Made by a program: the position numbers and the translations under genes
Assembly (NCBI GenBank): GCA_045656705.1
Contig: JAZORR010000016.1
Location: 17,505 to 81,504, forward strand
Source: RGIG4576 sp045656705
GTDB lineage: Bacteria > Bacteroidota > Bacteroidia > Bacteroidales > Muribaculaceae
Length of the DNA stretch: 64,000 nt
Direction of reading: 5' to 3'
The notes under the pieces: model-generated
Database searches by the model: none
What the model was told of the DNA's origin: nothing
What the model saw: only the letters and a program-made list of their open reading frames with translations
Shown: positions 26,001 to 33,370 of the stretch, piece after piece
Position numbering within the stretch: position 1 is the first letter of the stretch
Layout: the number at the start of each line of letters is the position of its first letter

Positions 26001-26203
26001 AAAAGGGTGGCGTGAAGTTCGACGGAACTTCTATAGTAGCCACAGGTGCAGTAAAGGTGGAATTGTATAGCATTGCAGGTGTGAAAGTTGCTATGAACAA
26101 TGGTGAAGAATTACTAATGAATGGTGTTACTGCAGGCGTTTATGTAGTGGTGGCTACTGATGCCGAAGGCGCTAAGACCACTGCCAAGATAATGGTGAAG
26201 TGA
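23060..26203 (+). CDS. Large secreted protein with GLUG-type repeats and C-terminal sorting domain
   Basis: A 1047-residue protein. The signal peptide is residues 1-25 (ending FTAKAK). The N-terminal half (about 60-570) is a repetitive beta structure with no recognised domain (YFVYDVATGEQVGTYDG-like lines). From about 585 come GLUG-type repeats: AENPYLITSAGDMALIS, FDGTFDGGNHTISNLAL, YVGMFASTGSAEIRNLVL, then several G-G-I/V-V-G/A units (VGGIVGATLTSSLVRTCSV; IVGGVVGSAG; IGGVAGEAERGGIFNCFV; LGGIAGSL). This arrangement suits a solenoid surface adhesin. The last ~65 residues (VKVELYSIAGVKV ... GVYVVVATDAEGAKT) are a probable type IX sorting domain. It has its own promoter and terminator. Binding target unknown. 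Confidence 0.82.
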   Translation: MRKHLQFSVIAVALITLCASFTAKAKQIVAVDANASVKVATNHKWKKTFSSVSDFKKNKIGTRDVMTLGPTQDYSFVTNTDGSQWYATQNYTVKSYYYTSSVISLYSSKGEKQSEINVTVPEGKSCNQIMIGESITANLFDKNSSSHELSVVLHLIHSPGVTSYVTYVYDVATGEQVGTYDGLMSVVKYYTGYSYDTVGILSYSSEKNGEKVSNYGIYYRAALKHTFSVPNKLAEYQVGGALNVFEVDNSLYYVVSQYEKEFLDPASYEEPWDMIPTADNNFTATIYNKNFKQQAKISLPVTSTPQYLVQYGIGLFGFKDLSNNFWDESGELRLVVTKTGFEVNTEKEDIAFYVHDTDGNVVKTIAENVSNWMNMYDIPGEPSQMVFLTGGATAMSMVNLPSCETVVTFGAEIEGNAISTNIDRCPVGDSYKYVIGLPSPDVDNEGNIHQRYAWVNKNGTLDRIVKFNVGPTNANWTPLVLGEVLSPYIFDTDSEREYIFIANQRVAPNAIEMIDEVRIVKEDGTIVRSYVEDANTKGDLGSCALLGLDSELPTIFVPYYNSNTDEINIEMEYLPYASMSAGGEGTAENPYLITSAGDMALISRNPSAHYKVVNNFDAGDWGAWKGIANFDGTFDGGNHTISNLALDGDTEYVGMFASTGSAEIRNLVLQSPRMHLTDKTFSAGFVVSESVSDTICNVHIKEAEIIGNGAIASIGAIAGKSMFTSLIERCSASDLCVDAPMSSVGGIVGATLTSSLVRTCSVTADINAGSIVGGVVGSAGTGCSVNDCAVNVTIVGENTIGGVAGEAERGGIFNCFVKSNLTATNAMQGYAKLGGIAGSLTSDWEAEEAEYIDSVVAGNVVKIEAINAPEMKGVHRIIGYSRYEEDLEAKRWDSSIVPMHELALDNNYVIGGSEVVDSTIAATITSTEGADLAESDFNQAMLETIGFKFGTSADAPWCFAANPYLYYENPEYSAIEAVVVEKGGVKFDGTSIVATGAVKVELYSIAGVKVAMNNGEELLMNGVTAGVYVVVATDAEGAKTTAKIMVK

Positions 26204-26232
26204 TAGTGCAATTAGTAATTAACTGATATAGA

Positions 26233-26275
26233 CAACGGACCACCCTCTTGCGCGATTGGTCCGTTGTTGTTTTTT
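26233..26275 (+). terminator. Intrinsic terminator after the GLUG-type gene
   Basis: CAACGGACCA (26233-26242) pairs with TGGTCCGTTG (26257-26266), followed by TTGTTTTTT. It starts 30 bp after the stop and lies between convergent genes. Confidence 0.9.
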
Positions 26276-26296
26276 GATGAAGGGTTGAAAATCCTT

Positions 26297-27184
26297 TTAT
26301 AGTGAGAAATCGAGTTCAACCTCGTTTTGGGTGATGTTGAGTGTGGCTATTGCACCTTCGATGATAGGCAAGTTGCCATCGATGTGTCCGACAGGGAAAT
26401 CAAAACACACAGGGAAGTCGTAAGGCGCAATCATCCGCTGAATCATACCATACATAGTGTCGCCGTTGGCATCGGGTTCGCGATAAACGGTAAATTGTCC
26501 CACGATAAGCCCTTTAAGACGAGACAATACGCCACTAAGTCGCAAATTATAGAGAATACGCTCCACCTTGTAGATAGGTTCGGCTATATCCTCGATGAAA
26601 AGAATTTTATCGGGAAGAAATAAGTCATATTCAGTGCCGATAAGCTCACTTAGAACGGCAAGGTTTCCACCTATTATCTCGCTGGTGACGCAGCCTTCGC
26701 GATTAAATGGATGTGACGGCAATGTGTAAGAGGGAAGTTTTCCTGTGAGAATGTCATAAAGAGCCTCATTGGATTTATCTTCTGCCCCAAATAGAGCTAA
26801 ATGCTTGGCCATAGAACTATGAATACTCGGAATACCAGCGTGATGACACATAGCATGTAGCACCGATATGTCGCTGAATCCGATAATCCATTTTTTGTTG
26901 TCTCTCAACTCATATGCTGTGATGTGTTCGGCTAAATGCACAGTGCCATATCCTCCTCTGCTACATAATATAGCCTTTATTTCGGGATTAAGCAGAGCTT
27001 CACGGAAGTCAGCAAGGCGTTCTTCCAAAGTACCACTATAATACCCATTATTATTACGACAATGTGCGCTCGGCACCGGGGTAAATCCCCATTGCTCGAG
27101 CACTCGGCAAGCACCATCGATATATTCTGGTTTTACGGCACTTGCTGGTGACACTATTGCTATTTTGTCGCCTTTGATGAGCAT
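26297..27184 (-). CDS. ldcA: LD-carboxypeptidase (murein tetrapeptide carboxypeptidase)
   Basis: A 295-residue S66-family serine peptidase. It cleaves the terminal D-Ala from L,D-linked murein tetrapeptides for peptidoglycan recycling, usually in the cytoplasm. The S66 triad is Ser104 (GFSDIS), Glu198 (LFIEDI) and His267 (GHIDGN). CSRGGYG at 74-80 is the family's oxyanion-side motif. No signal peptide is present. It is the last gene of a leftward run: glycosyltransferase, radical SAM protein, ldcA, with gaps of 18 and 27 bp. Length and motifs are normal. Confidence 0.92.
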   Translation of the reverse strand: MLIKGDKIAIVSPASAVKPEYIDGACRVLEQWGFTPVPSAHCRNNNGYYSGTLEERLADFREALLNPEIKAILCSRGGYGTVHLAEHITAYELRDNKKWIIGFSDISVLHAMCHHAGIPSIHSSMAKHLALFGAEDKSNEALYDILTGKLPSYTLPSHPFNREGCVTSEIIGGNLAVLSELIGTEYDLFLPDKILFIEDIAEPIYKVERILYNLRLSGVLSRLKGLIVGQFTVYREPDANGDTMYGMIQRMIAPYDFPVCFDFPVGHIDGNLPIIEGAIATLNITQNEVELDFSL

Positions 27185-27211
27185 TTTTTCTTTGAGGAGT
27201 TTTAGTGATGA

Positions 27212-27988
27212 TTAGCTCACAATTACTTTTATTCCGGCTTCCTCGATGCGACGGCCTATGGCTTGGAGTTCGTCTTTTTCCACTTTTACGAGGTGTTCCT
27301 CGGGAGTTTTTCGGTCGATAGAGTATATCATCACTTCTTTTGGAGCTATCTCCTTGTAGGCTGCGATGAGTGCTTCTATTTCGGCATCGGTGGTGTTATC
27401 GATTTTCACGCCATTGTGTTCGCCACGAAGGAACATAGTTTGCACGATGCAGTTGCCTTCAAACTTTTTTAGGTGTGCGATGATGCCTTCGGGAATTATA
27501 TCCTTGGCAGTGGGTTGATTGATGGCAAGCATAGTAGATGCCACTGCAGAATCAAGTTTGAGAATATTGTTGTCCACCTTTTTAAGTGCTGCAAACACAG
27601 AATCCTTCTTGAGCATTGTACTATTGCTTAAAACACTTACTTTGGCATTAGGGAAAAAGCGATCGCGAATCATAATCACGTCGAGCACTATTTCCTTGAA
27701 TTGAGGGTGGAGAGTAGGCTCTCCGTTTCCCGAGAAAGTGATAACATCGAGCGGTTCGCCAGCTTCGCTCATAGCCTTGAGCTTGCGATTGAGCGCTTTT
27801 TTTACATTTTCTCGCGATGGAATGCCACTTTTGCCCGGTCCTTGTGCGTTGTATCCAGCTTCGCAATAAAGGCAGTCAAACGAACAAATCTTGCCATCGT
27901 TGGGCATAAGGTTCACGCCGAGCGATACGCCTAAGCGACGGCTATGTATAGGACCGAATATGGTTTCGTGAAATAATACAGTCTGCAT
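27212..27988 (-). CDS. Radical SAM protein (COG0731-type)
   Basis: A 258-residue radical SAM enzyme. The cluster motif CX3CX2C is at Cys35, Cys39, Cys42 (CSFDCLYCEAGY). Upstream FGPIHSRRLGVSLGVNLMP and downstream ITFSGNGEPTLHPQF, the SAM-binding part, are typical of the COG0731/TYW1-like group of Fe-S oxidoreductases found widely in Bacteroidota and archaea. Later segments include LKLDSAV and QTMFLRGEHNG. The reaction is not known for this group. It sits between a glycosyltransferase gene (18 bp) and ldcA (27 bp) on the same strand; the neighbours give no obvious substrate. Confidence 0.85.
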   Translation of the reverse strand: MQTVLFHETIFGPIHSRRLGVSLGVNLMPNDGKICSFDCLYCEAGYNAQGPGKSGIPSRENVKKALNRKLKAMSEAGEPLDVITFSGNGEPTLHPQFKEIVLDVIMIRDRFFPNAKVSVLSNSTMLKKDSVFAALKKVDNNILKLDSAVASTMLAINQPTAKDIIPEGIIAHLKKFEGNCIVQTMFLRGEHNGVKIDNTTDAEIEALIAAYKEIAPKEVMIYSIDRKTPEEHLVKVEKDELQAIGRRIEEAGIKVIVS

Positions 27989-28006
27989 AATGATTGAGAT
28001 AGTTAT

Positions 28007-29245
28007 TTAGCGATTAATTTTTTCTAACAATGATAGGTATTTTTCTACGACGGTGGTAGGGGAGAAGCGTTTCTGCATCTCGTCGTGTAGCATCTGGCGG
28101 TTGAGATTGGCATTTATAGCCCATTCAATGCCGTAGGCGAGGTCTTCGTGACTCTTGTACATAGCGATGTAACCTGTGTGAAGGTGGTCGACGATGTCGG
28201 TTTGCCCACCATTACCGAAAGTTACAGGAGTGCAGCCAGCCGCCATACCTTCGACCAGAGTGCCACCAAAGGATTCGTAAAGCGACGATGATATGATTAC
28301 GTCGGCGTGAGCAAGCACATCTTTCACCTTATTAGCGTTAATTTTACTTAAATATGTGTAAGGAATGTCGATTTCTTGAAGCAACGAGATATCTCGCAAT
28401 CCCCCGAAGAGAATGAGGTGAATCTGTGACGCTACAGCGGGCTTGTGAGCCTTCAGCCACTTGAGTGCGCTGAGCAGTATAGGGAAGCCCTTTACAGGGT
28501 CATCGAGACGAGCTGCTCCAATAGCTATTACTTTCTTGTCGGCCGAAATGCCGTAGTTGCTATTGGGTAGTCGAGAGCAAGAATATTCCTCCACATTGGT
28601 GGTGTTTGGGATAACGGTAACTCGTTTTGTGGCGAGTAGCGAACTTTCTTTACACTTTTGAGCAAGCCAATTGCTCACAGCCACGAAATGAAGGTTTGGA
28701 GCAGAATAGATAGACTTTTTTCGCTTCCAAGTGGAGTGTGAGAGATCAGAAATTTTGTTTGACTTCAGATACTGACACATACCACATTCCTTACGAAAAC
28801 GAGTGCAATCGTAGGCGTGGTGGCAAATTCCCGTGCATTCCCACATGTCGTGCATATTCCAAATGATGGGTTTGCCTGTGTCGCAGAGTTTTTCGACACA
28901 GTCGAGCGAGAGTGCGCCTTGGTTTATCCAATTGAGGATAATGACATCGGCATTTTTTACCTCGGGATGTGAGGCGATGTTGCGTCCCCATTGTGCAGTG
29001 TCCACTTTGAAGAGGTTTTCGCGAGAAAAACTGTTCTGCAAGAAGATTTGCAATCTTTCTGCAAGAAAATGGTACTTATCGGCAAATTTATGAGCATAAG
29101 AAATCACATTTTCGTCATTTCCCAATTTCTCGGTAACGAGCATAGAGGCATCAACACCTTCCTTGCGAAAGGCATTCATAAGGCGGTAGGTGAACACAGC
29201 AGCCCCCCCGTTCAGGTCGCTTCTATTTATGATTGCTATCTTCAT
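28007..29245 (-). CDS. Family 4-type glycosyltransferase
   Basis: A 412-residue GT-B glycosyltransferase. The start is the ATG at 29245 (MKIAIINRSDLNGGAAVFTYRL), because the longer frame beyond it (to 29470) is Lys/His/Arg-rich, lacks conservation signs and runs into the DUF389 gene. The N-terminal half has the Cys-rich HDMWECTGICHHAYDC and ECGMCQ motif, typical of Bacteroidota GT4 enzymes that act on surface polysaccharides. The C-terminal half has IAIGAARLDDPVKGFPIL and SSLYESFGGTLVEGMAAGC, the nucleotide-sugar-binding EX7E-type region (E of YESF and VEG). A -7 element is at 29268-29261. The sugar and acceptor are unknown. Confidence 0.86.
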   Translation of the reverse strand: MKIAIINRSDLNGGAAVFTYRLMNAFRKEGVDASMLVTEKLGNDENVISYAHKFADKYHFLAERLQIFLQNSFSRENLFKVDTAQWGRNIASHPEVKNADVIILNWINQGALSLDCVEKLCDTGKPIIWNMHDMWECTGICHHAYDCTRFRKECGMCQYLKSNKISDLSHSTWKRKKSIYSAPNLHFVAVSNWLAQKCKESSLLATKRVTVIPNTTNVEEYSCSRLPNSNYGISADKKVIAIGAARLDDPVKGFPILLSALKWLKAHKPAVASQIHLILFGGLRDISLLQEIDIPYTYLSKINANKVKDVLAHADVIISSSLYESFGGTLVEGMAAGCTPVTFGNGGQTDIVDHLHTGYIAMYKSHEDLAYGIEWAINANLNRQMLHDEMQKRFSPTTVVEKYLSLLEKINR

Positions 29246-29260
29246 TCTCGTTTTATTAGA

Positions 29261-29268
29261 CAAAAGTA
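29261..29268 (-). promoter_or_regulatory. -7 element ahead of the glycosyltransferase gene
   Basis: Minus-strand TACTTTTG matches TAnnTTTG, 16 bp before the ATG. No clear -33 element. It lies in the 74-bp gap after the DUF389 gene. Confidence 0.4.
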
Positions 29269-29319
29269 CACAATTTTTAGAAATTAGTAAAGAGTAGATA
29301 GTAATTAATAATTTGGGAG

Positions 29320-30693
29320 TTATTTTTCGATCCATAGTTTTATGGATTTTACTGATGAGCGTACTTCGAGATATTCGGTGAGTTTTTGCGTTTCGCTTGG
29401 TGTGAGAGGGGAATGGAGTCGCAAGATGGCAAGGTTGGTGGTGTCGGTGTGCCGTGTGTCGACATCGCAAAACACATTTCTGCTCAGTGCTATATCTTTC
29501 ACCTTGGGGAATAGGATGTGAATTTCGGGTGCGAGCAGGGGCGAAAGGCGTTCAAATTCTGATTGGTGTGCAATCACGGCTTTGAGCGAGTCGATCAGCG
29601 ATGCTTGCAAGGCGATGCGTTTTTGATTGTCGGCATAGATGTCGTTGAACATGGAAGATGTGATGGCTTTGGAATCTAATACATTACTTGCATCAATCGA
29701 AACACCTTGATTGATGGTGAGTTTGGCTCCTCGTAACCAATAATTCTCGTTAAGACGATTACTCATGACTATCTGCAGTGAATCTATATTCACTTTTTCT
29801 CCGATGAGGGTGACGCTGATTAGTTTATTGCCGTGTAGCACTTCGGCTTCTTTGTTCAATACTTGAGTGTTGGCAAATACAAATTCTTGTGCGATGAATC
29901 TATTGGCATAGTTCACGAAGTAGCTATCTCTCACCATAGTGAATGTGAGCCAAATGCTCGGTAATAGAGTGACAATTATGATGGCAGTGATGTAGCGTTT
30001 TACTTTGATTTTGGTGTCATCGTGGACGAAAGTGCGTGCCGAAAAGCGAAGGAATTTCACTCCCACTGTGGTGGCGAATGCGATAAAGATGGAGTTGATG
30101 AGGAAAAGGTAAAATGCACCGAAGAAATATTGTAGTTGCCATGTGGCGAGTCCGTAGCCGGCAGTGCATAGGGGTGGCATAAGAGCAGTAGCAATGGCTA
30201 CGCCCGGTATTACATTGCCCTTTTTCTTGCAAGCGAGAGCCACTATGCCCGCCATACCACCGAAGAAACCTATCATCACATCGTAGATAGTGGGTGATGT
30301 GCGAGCCAAAAGTTCGGAGCGTCCTTCGCTCACTGGCGAAAAAAGGAAAAACAGCATAGAAGCAAGCACGCTGAATGCTGCTGCTACGGCAAGATTGCGT
30401 AGCGAACGCTTGATAAGGTCGAAATCGTAGGTGCCAAGTCCGAAGCCTATGCCAATAATAGGCCCCATAAGAGGCGAAATGAGCATAGCGCCTATGATTA
30501 CGGCTGCTGAGTTGGTATTAAGTCCAAGTGAGGCGATAAAAATGGCAATGATGAGGATGATGATATTAGAACCTTTGAACGAAACTCCGTCCATCACAGT
30601 CTGAACGGCCATTTGCTCGTCGTCGAGTTCATCGCGAAGATTGAAATATTCTTTCAGAAATTGTTTGGTCCTTAGAAGTAAATCAGATATCAT
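29320..30693 (-). CDS. DUF389 (TIGR00341) family membrane protein
   Basis: A 457-residue protein. The N-terminal cytoplasmic segment (MISDLLLRTKQFLKEYFNLRDEL) leads into the DUF389 domain with about eight membrane helices (45-270). Family residues are GLNTNSAAVIIGAMLISPLMGPIIGIGFGL at 54-83 and LACKKKGNVIPGVAIATALMPPLCTAGYGL. A soluble extracytoplasmic or cytoplasmic C-terminal part (about 270-457) follows. DUF389 proteins are widespread and their function is not established. The gene runs leftward ahead of the glycosyltransferase gene with a 74-bp gap, and is divergent from the acylation gene pair. Confidence 0.88.
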   Translation of the reverse strand: MISDLLLRTKQFLKEYFNLRDELDDEQMAVQTVMDGVSFKGSNIIILIIAIFIASLGLNTNSAAVIIGAMLISPLMGPIIGIGFGLGTYDFDLIKRSLRNLAVAAAFSVLASMLFFLFSPVSEGRSELLARTSPTIYDVMIGFFGGMAGIVALACKKKGNVIPGVAIATALMPPLCTAGYGLATWQLQYFFGAFYLFLINSIFIAFATTVGVKFLRFSARTFVHDDTKIKVKRYITAIIIVTLLPSIWLTFTMVRDSYFVNYANRFIAQEFVFANTQVLNKEAEVLHGNKLISVTLIGEKVNIDSLQIVMSNRLNENYWLRGAKLTINQGVSIDASNVLDSKAITSSMFNDIYADNQKRIALQASLIDSLKAVIAHQSEFERLSPLLAPEIHILFPKVKDIALSRNVFCDVDTRHTDTTNLAILRLHSPLTPSETQKLTEYLEVRSSVKSIKLWIEK

Positions 30694-30889
30694 ATAGTTT
30701 AAAAGTTTCCTTAAATAACAACGCGAAAAGGAGTAATGTTGATTTTTGGTAGAAATGTTTGCGTATTTGGGAAAGTCTTACGAATTTTGCAAAGAAATTA
30801 GGTGCTGATGTTAAGTGCCTAAAAATGATATTAATGTTTAAAGGCTGTGCGAGTGGTGTGAAGATTGCCATTTGTGTGGCAAAATTGTT

Positions 30890-31693
30890 ATGAATAAGAC
30901 TTATAAGGGATTTTGGGGCATTCTTGTGGTAGCCTTTGTGCTATTTTTTGCTCTATCGGCATTCGATTCTATAGCAATAGGAGGATTGGAACTGAAGACA
31001 TCGGGAATGCTCGACCGCTTGACACGCGCGCCTGAGGGTGTAGATGAAGTGCAAGATACTACTATTGTAGTGGTGGAGGAAGATACTCTCGTAGTGCCAC
31101 AACCAAAGGTAATAGACGAAACTCCACAAACTATACTATTTGTGGGCGACTCAATGCTTGAAGGATTATATCCACGATTGGCGGCTTATGCTGCCGAGAA
31201 TGGCCATACATTGTATTCGGTGATATGGTATAGCTCTACATCGGAGGTGTGGGGAAATTCAACCAAGTTGGCTGAATACATTGAAAAGGTGAAACCTACT
31301 TACATATTTGTGTCGCTTGGTGCAAACGAACTTTTCGTGCGTGATATAGCCACAAAACGCGATAAGTATGTGAAGACCATCTTGTCGCAAATAGGTGATA
31401 TCCCATTTGTGTGGATAGGTCCACCAAACTGGAAACCAGATACAGGTATCAACGACCTTGTGGCAAAGAATGTGAAAGGCAAGAAGAATGGATCGTTCTT
31501 CGTGTCGAATGGTATGCACTTTGACCGTGCCAAAGATGGCGCACATCCTACTCGCAAGTCGGCTCGTGCGTGGATGGATAGTGTGGCTCGCTGGATGCCA
31601 GCGAATGCAGCTTATCCTATCAAGATGAATACGCCATCGGTGGAAACTGCAAAGGCCAAGCGAGTGTTTATGCATCAACCTAACGAAAAATAA
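30890..31693 (+). CDS. SGNH-hydrolase-fold protein, probable partner acyltransferase of the MBOAT protein
   Basis: A 267-residue protein with an N-terminal membrane anchor (about 8-26) and an extracytoplasmic SGNH domain from about 80. Block I is FVGDSMLEG with nucleophile Ser88. Block III is LGANEL (144-147, the N). Block V is DGAHP with Asp216 and His219. All SGNH catalytic residues are thus present. Placed 14 bp before an MBOAT gene, it fits the transferase that moves an acyl (usually acetyl) group from the MBOAT protein to a cell-surface glycan, as in alginate- and peptidoglycan-acetylation systems. The start is the ATG at 30890; an in-frame TTG at 30872 is less likely. The acceptor glycan is unknown. 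Confidence 0.85.
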   Translation: MNKTYKGFWGILVVAFVLFFALSAFDSIAIGGLELKTSGMLDRLTRAPEGVDEVQDTTIVVVEEDTLVVPQPKVIDETPQTILFVGDSMLEGLYPRLAAYAAENGHTLYSVIWYSSTSEVWGNSTKLAEYIEKVKPTYIFVSLGANELFVRDIATKRDKYVKTILSQIGDIPFVWIGPPNWKPDTGINDLVAKNVKGKKNGSFFVSNGMHFDRAKDGAHPTRKSARAWMDSVARWMPANAAYPIKMNTPSVETAKAKRVFMHQPNEK

Positions 31694-31707
31694 GGGAAAA
31701 TATAGTT

Positions 31708-33174
31708 ATGGAGTATATTTGGCACAATCTATGTGAACTATTTTCATATCAGAAGGATGCACCGATGATATTCTCGTCGGGTATTTTCTGGGTGATATTT
31801 ATATTATTTTTACCTATTTATGCATATCTGAAGGATAGAAGATGGCAGATGCTTACCTTTGTGGTGGCATTCAGCTTGTATTTCTACTATAAGTCGAGTG
31901 GGCTATTTTTCTTGTTGCTTGTGGGCACTTCGTTGCTCGACTGGACACTCTCGAGAGTGCTTGTGAAGCAGAAGAGCGACTTGCGTCGTAGGCTATGTGT
32001 GTTGGTGAGTGTAGTAGCATCGCTCAGCATTCTTGGCTACTTCAAATATGCAAATTTCTTCCTATGGAACTGGAATGAGATGGTGGGAGGCAATTTTCAG
32101 CCAATGGACATCATCTTGCCTGTAGGTATCTCGTTTTACACATTTCAGTCAATAAGTTACATAGTGGATGTGTATAAGGGCAGGGTGCAACCTACCGATA
32201 CCTGGCTCGAATATGCTTTCTTCCTATCGTTCTTCCCGGCGTTGGTGGCAGGTCCGATTGTGCGTGCCGACTATTTTATCCCTCAAATCAAGGAAAATCC
32301 TAAGGCTACTCGCAAGGACGTGAACTTTGGTTTCTGGCTTATCATCTTGGGTATAATCAAGAAATCGCTTATAGCCGACTATATTTCGCAATATAATGAC
32401 TTGATATTTATGTCGCCTACTGGCTACACAGGTTTTGAAAGTTTGATGGGCGTGATAGGCTATACAATGCAGATATATTGCGACTTCTCGGGTTATTCGG
32501 ATATGGCCATAGGTATAGCATTAATAATGGGCTTCAAATTGAGTCCAAACTTCGATTTCCCATATAAGTCGACCAATCTCACAGAGTTTTGGCGCAGGTG
32601 GCACATTTCGCTATCGTCGTGGTTGAGAGACTATGTGTATATCCCACTCGGAGGTAATCGCAAGGGAACTTTCCGCACCTATCTTAATAATTTTCTCACA
32701 ATGCTCATTGGAGGCTTGTGGCACGGAGCAGCGTGGAAATTTGTGTTTTGGGGAGCAATGCATGGAGCAGGATTGGCAGTGCATAAGGCGTCGAAACCTT
32801 GGCTCAGTCGCTTACCCGATAATTGGGTGGTGCGTTCGGTGTCGTGGTTGGTGACTATGTCTTTTGTGTCGTTTTTGTGGGTGTTTTTCCGTGCCGATTC
32901 GTGGACCGATTCGTGGTTGATAATACATAACATTTTTACCAATTTCAGAGTGGATTACATACCTGTGTTTGCCGAAGTGCGCTATGTGTGGTGCATAATG
33001 ATGGCTGTGATAATAGTGTCACACGCTTTACCTTCGCAATGGTGGACAACACTTGGTCGCCTATTTGTGCGCACAAGGTGGTGGGTGAAGTTGGTGGTGT
33101 TTGTGATAGTGGTGCAGCTTGTGATTCAATTTATGAGCGAAGAAGTGTCTCCATTTATATACTTCCAATTTTAA
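31708..33174 (+). CDS. MBOAT-family O-acyltransferase with C-terminal acyl-shuttle motif
   Basis: A 488-residue membrane protein with about a dozen helices, of the AlgI/PatA/DltB type. WRRWHISLSSWLRDYVYIPLGGNRKG and the catalytic-His region GGLWHGAAWKFVFWG are unmistakable. It passes an acyl group from a cytoplasmic donor across the membrane. Its last six residues are FIYFQF (483-488), with Tyr485. This C-terminal hexapeptide resembles the acyl-shuttle motif that, in related systems, receives the acyl group on tyrosine and hands it to a serine on a second transferase. The SGNH protein 14 bp upstream (Ser88) is the obvious second transferase. A 29-residue membrane microprotein follows 10 bp later. 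The pair probably acetylates an envelope or exported polysaccharide. Confidence 0.93.
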   Translation: MEYIWHNLCELFSYQKDAPMIFSSGIFWVIFILFLPIYAYLKDRRWQMLTFVVAFSLYFYYKSSGLFFLLLVGTSLLDWTLSRVLVKQKSDLRRRLCVLVSVVASLSILGYFKYANFFLWNWNEMVGGNFQPMDIILPVGISFYTFQSISYIVDVYKGRVQPTDTWLEYAFFLSFFPALVAGPIVRADYFIPQIKENPKATRKDVNFGFWLIILGIIKKSLIADYISQYNDLIFMSPTGYTGFESLMGVIGYTMQIYCDFSGYSDMAIGIALIMGFKLSPNFDFPYKSTNLTEFWRRWHISLSSWLRDYVYIPLGGNRKGTFRTYLNNFLTMLIGGLWHGAAWKFVFWGAMHGAGLAVHKASKPWLSRLPDNWVVRSVSWLVTMSFVSFLWVFFRADSWTDSWLIIHNIFTNFRVDYIPVFAEVRYVWCIMMAVIIVSHALPSQWWTTLGRLFVRTRWWVKLVVFVIVVQLVIQFMSEEVSPFIYFQF

Positions 33175-33184
33175 TAATTAAGAA

Positions 33185-33274
33185 ATGGACAAACATAGAT
33201 TTGATAAGGTGTATATAGCACTCACAGTCATAATTATAGCGGCTGTGGCAGTTCTGATTTGGAACAATAAGTGA
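33185..33274 (+). CDS. 29-residue single-pass membrane microprotein
   Basis: A very short frame with ATG start and TGA stop encodes MDKHRFDKVYIALTVI followed by IIAAVAVLIWNNK. Its first 8 residues are charged (Asp2, Lys3, His4, Arg5, Asp7, Lys8), a hydrophobic helix spans about 9-26, and the end is Asn-Asn-Lys. It begins 10 bp after the MBOAT stop and is probably in the same transcript. MBOAT systems such as Dlt include tiny membrane proteins, but this one lacks a Tyr-containing aromatic C-terminal motif, which the MBOAT protein already carries. Short length means it could be a chance frame. Confidence 0.45.
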   Translation: MDKHRFDKVYIALTVIIIAAVAVLIWNNK

Positions 33275-33276
33275 AA

Positions 33277-33309
33277 ATGTGTAAATTTGTAAAAAATATA
33301 TTTACACAT
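33277..33309. promoter_or_regulatory. 10-bp inverted repeat after the acylation genes
   Basis: ATGTGTAAAT (33277-33286) and ATTTACACAT (33300-33309) are perfect inverted repeats 13 bp apart, between the microprotein stop and the next gene. No T-run follows, so it could be an operator or an mRNA hairpin rather than an intrinsic terminator. Confidence 0.35.
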
Positions 33310-33370
33310 AGGGAGTGAAGTAGAAGCATTCCCCCACAAGAACATTAAGAATAAAAAGAGATATTATTAT

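Noticed and set aside
29246..29470. 75-residue N-terminal extension of the glycosyltransferase frame
   Set aside because: It is His/Lys/Arg-rich, unlike a GT N-terminus, and overlaps the DUF389 gene; MKIAIINRSD at 29245 is the normal start.
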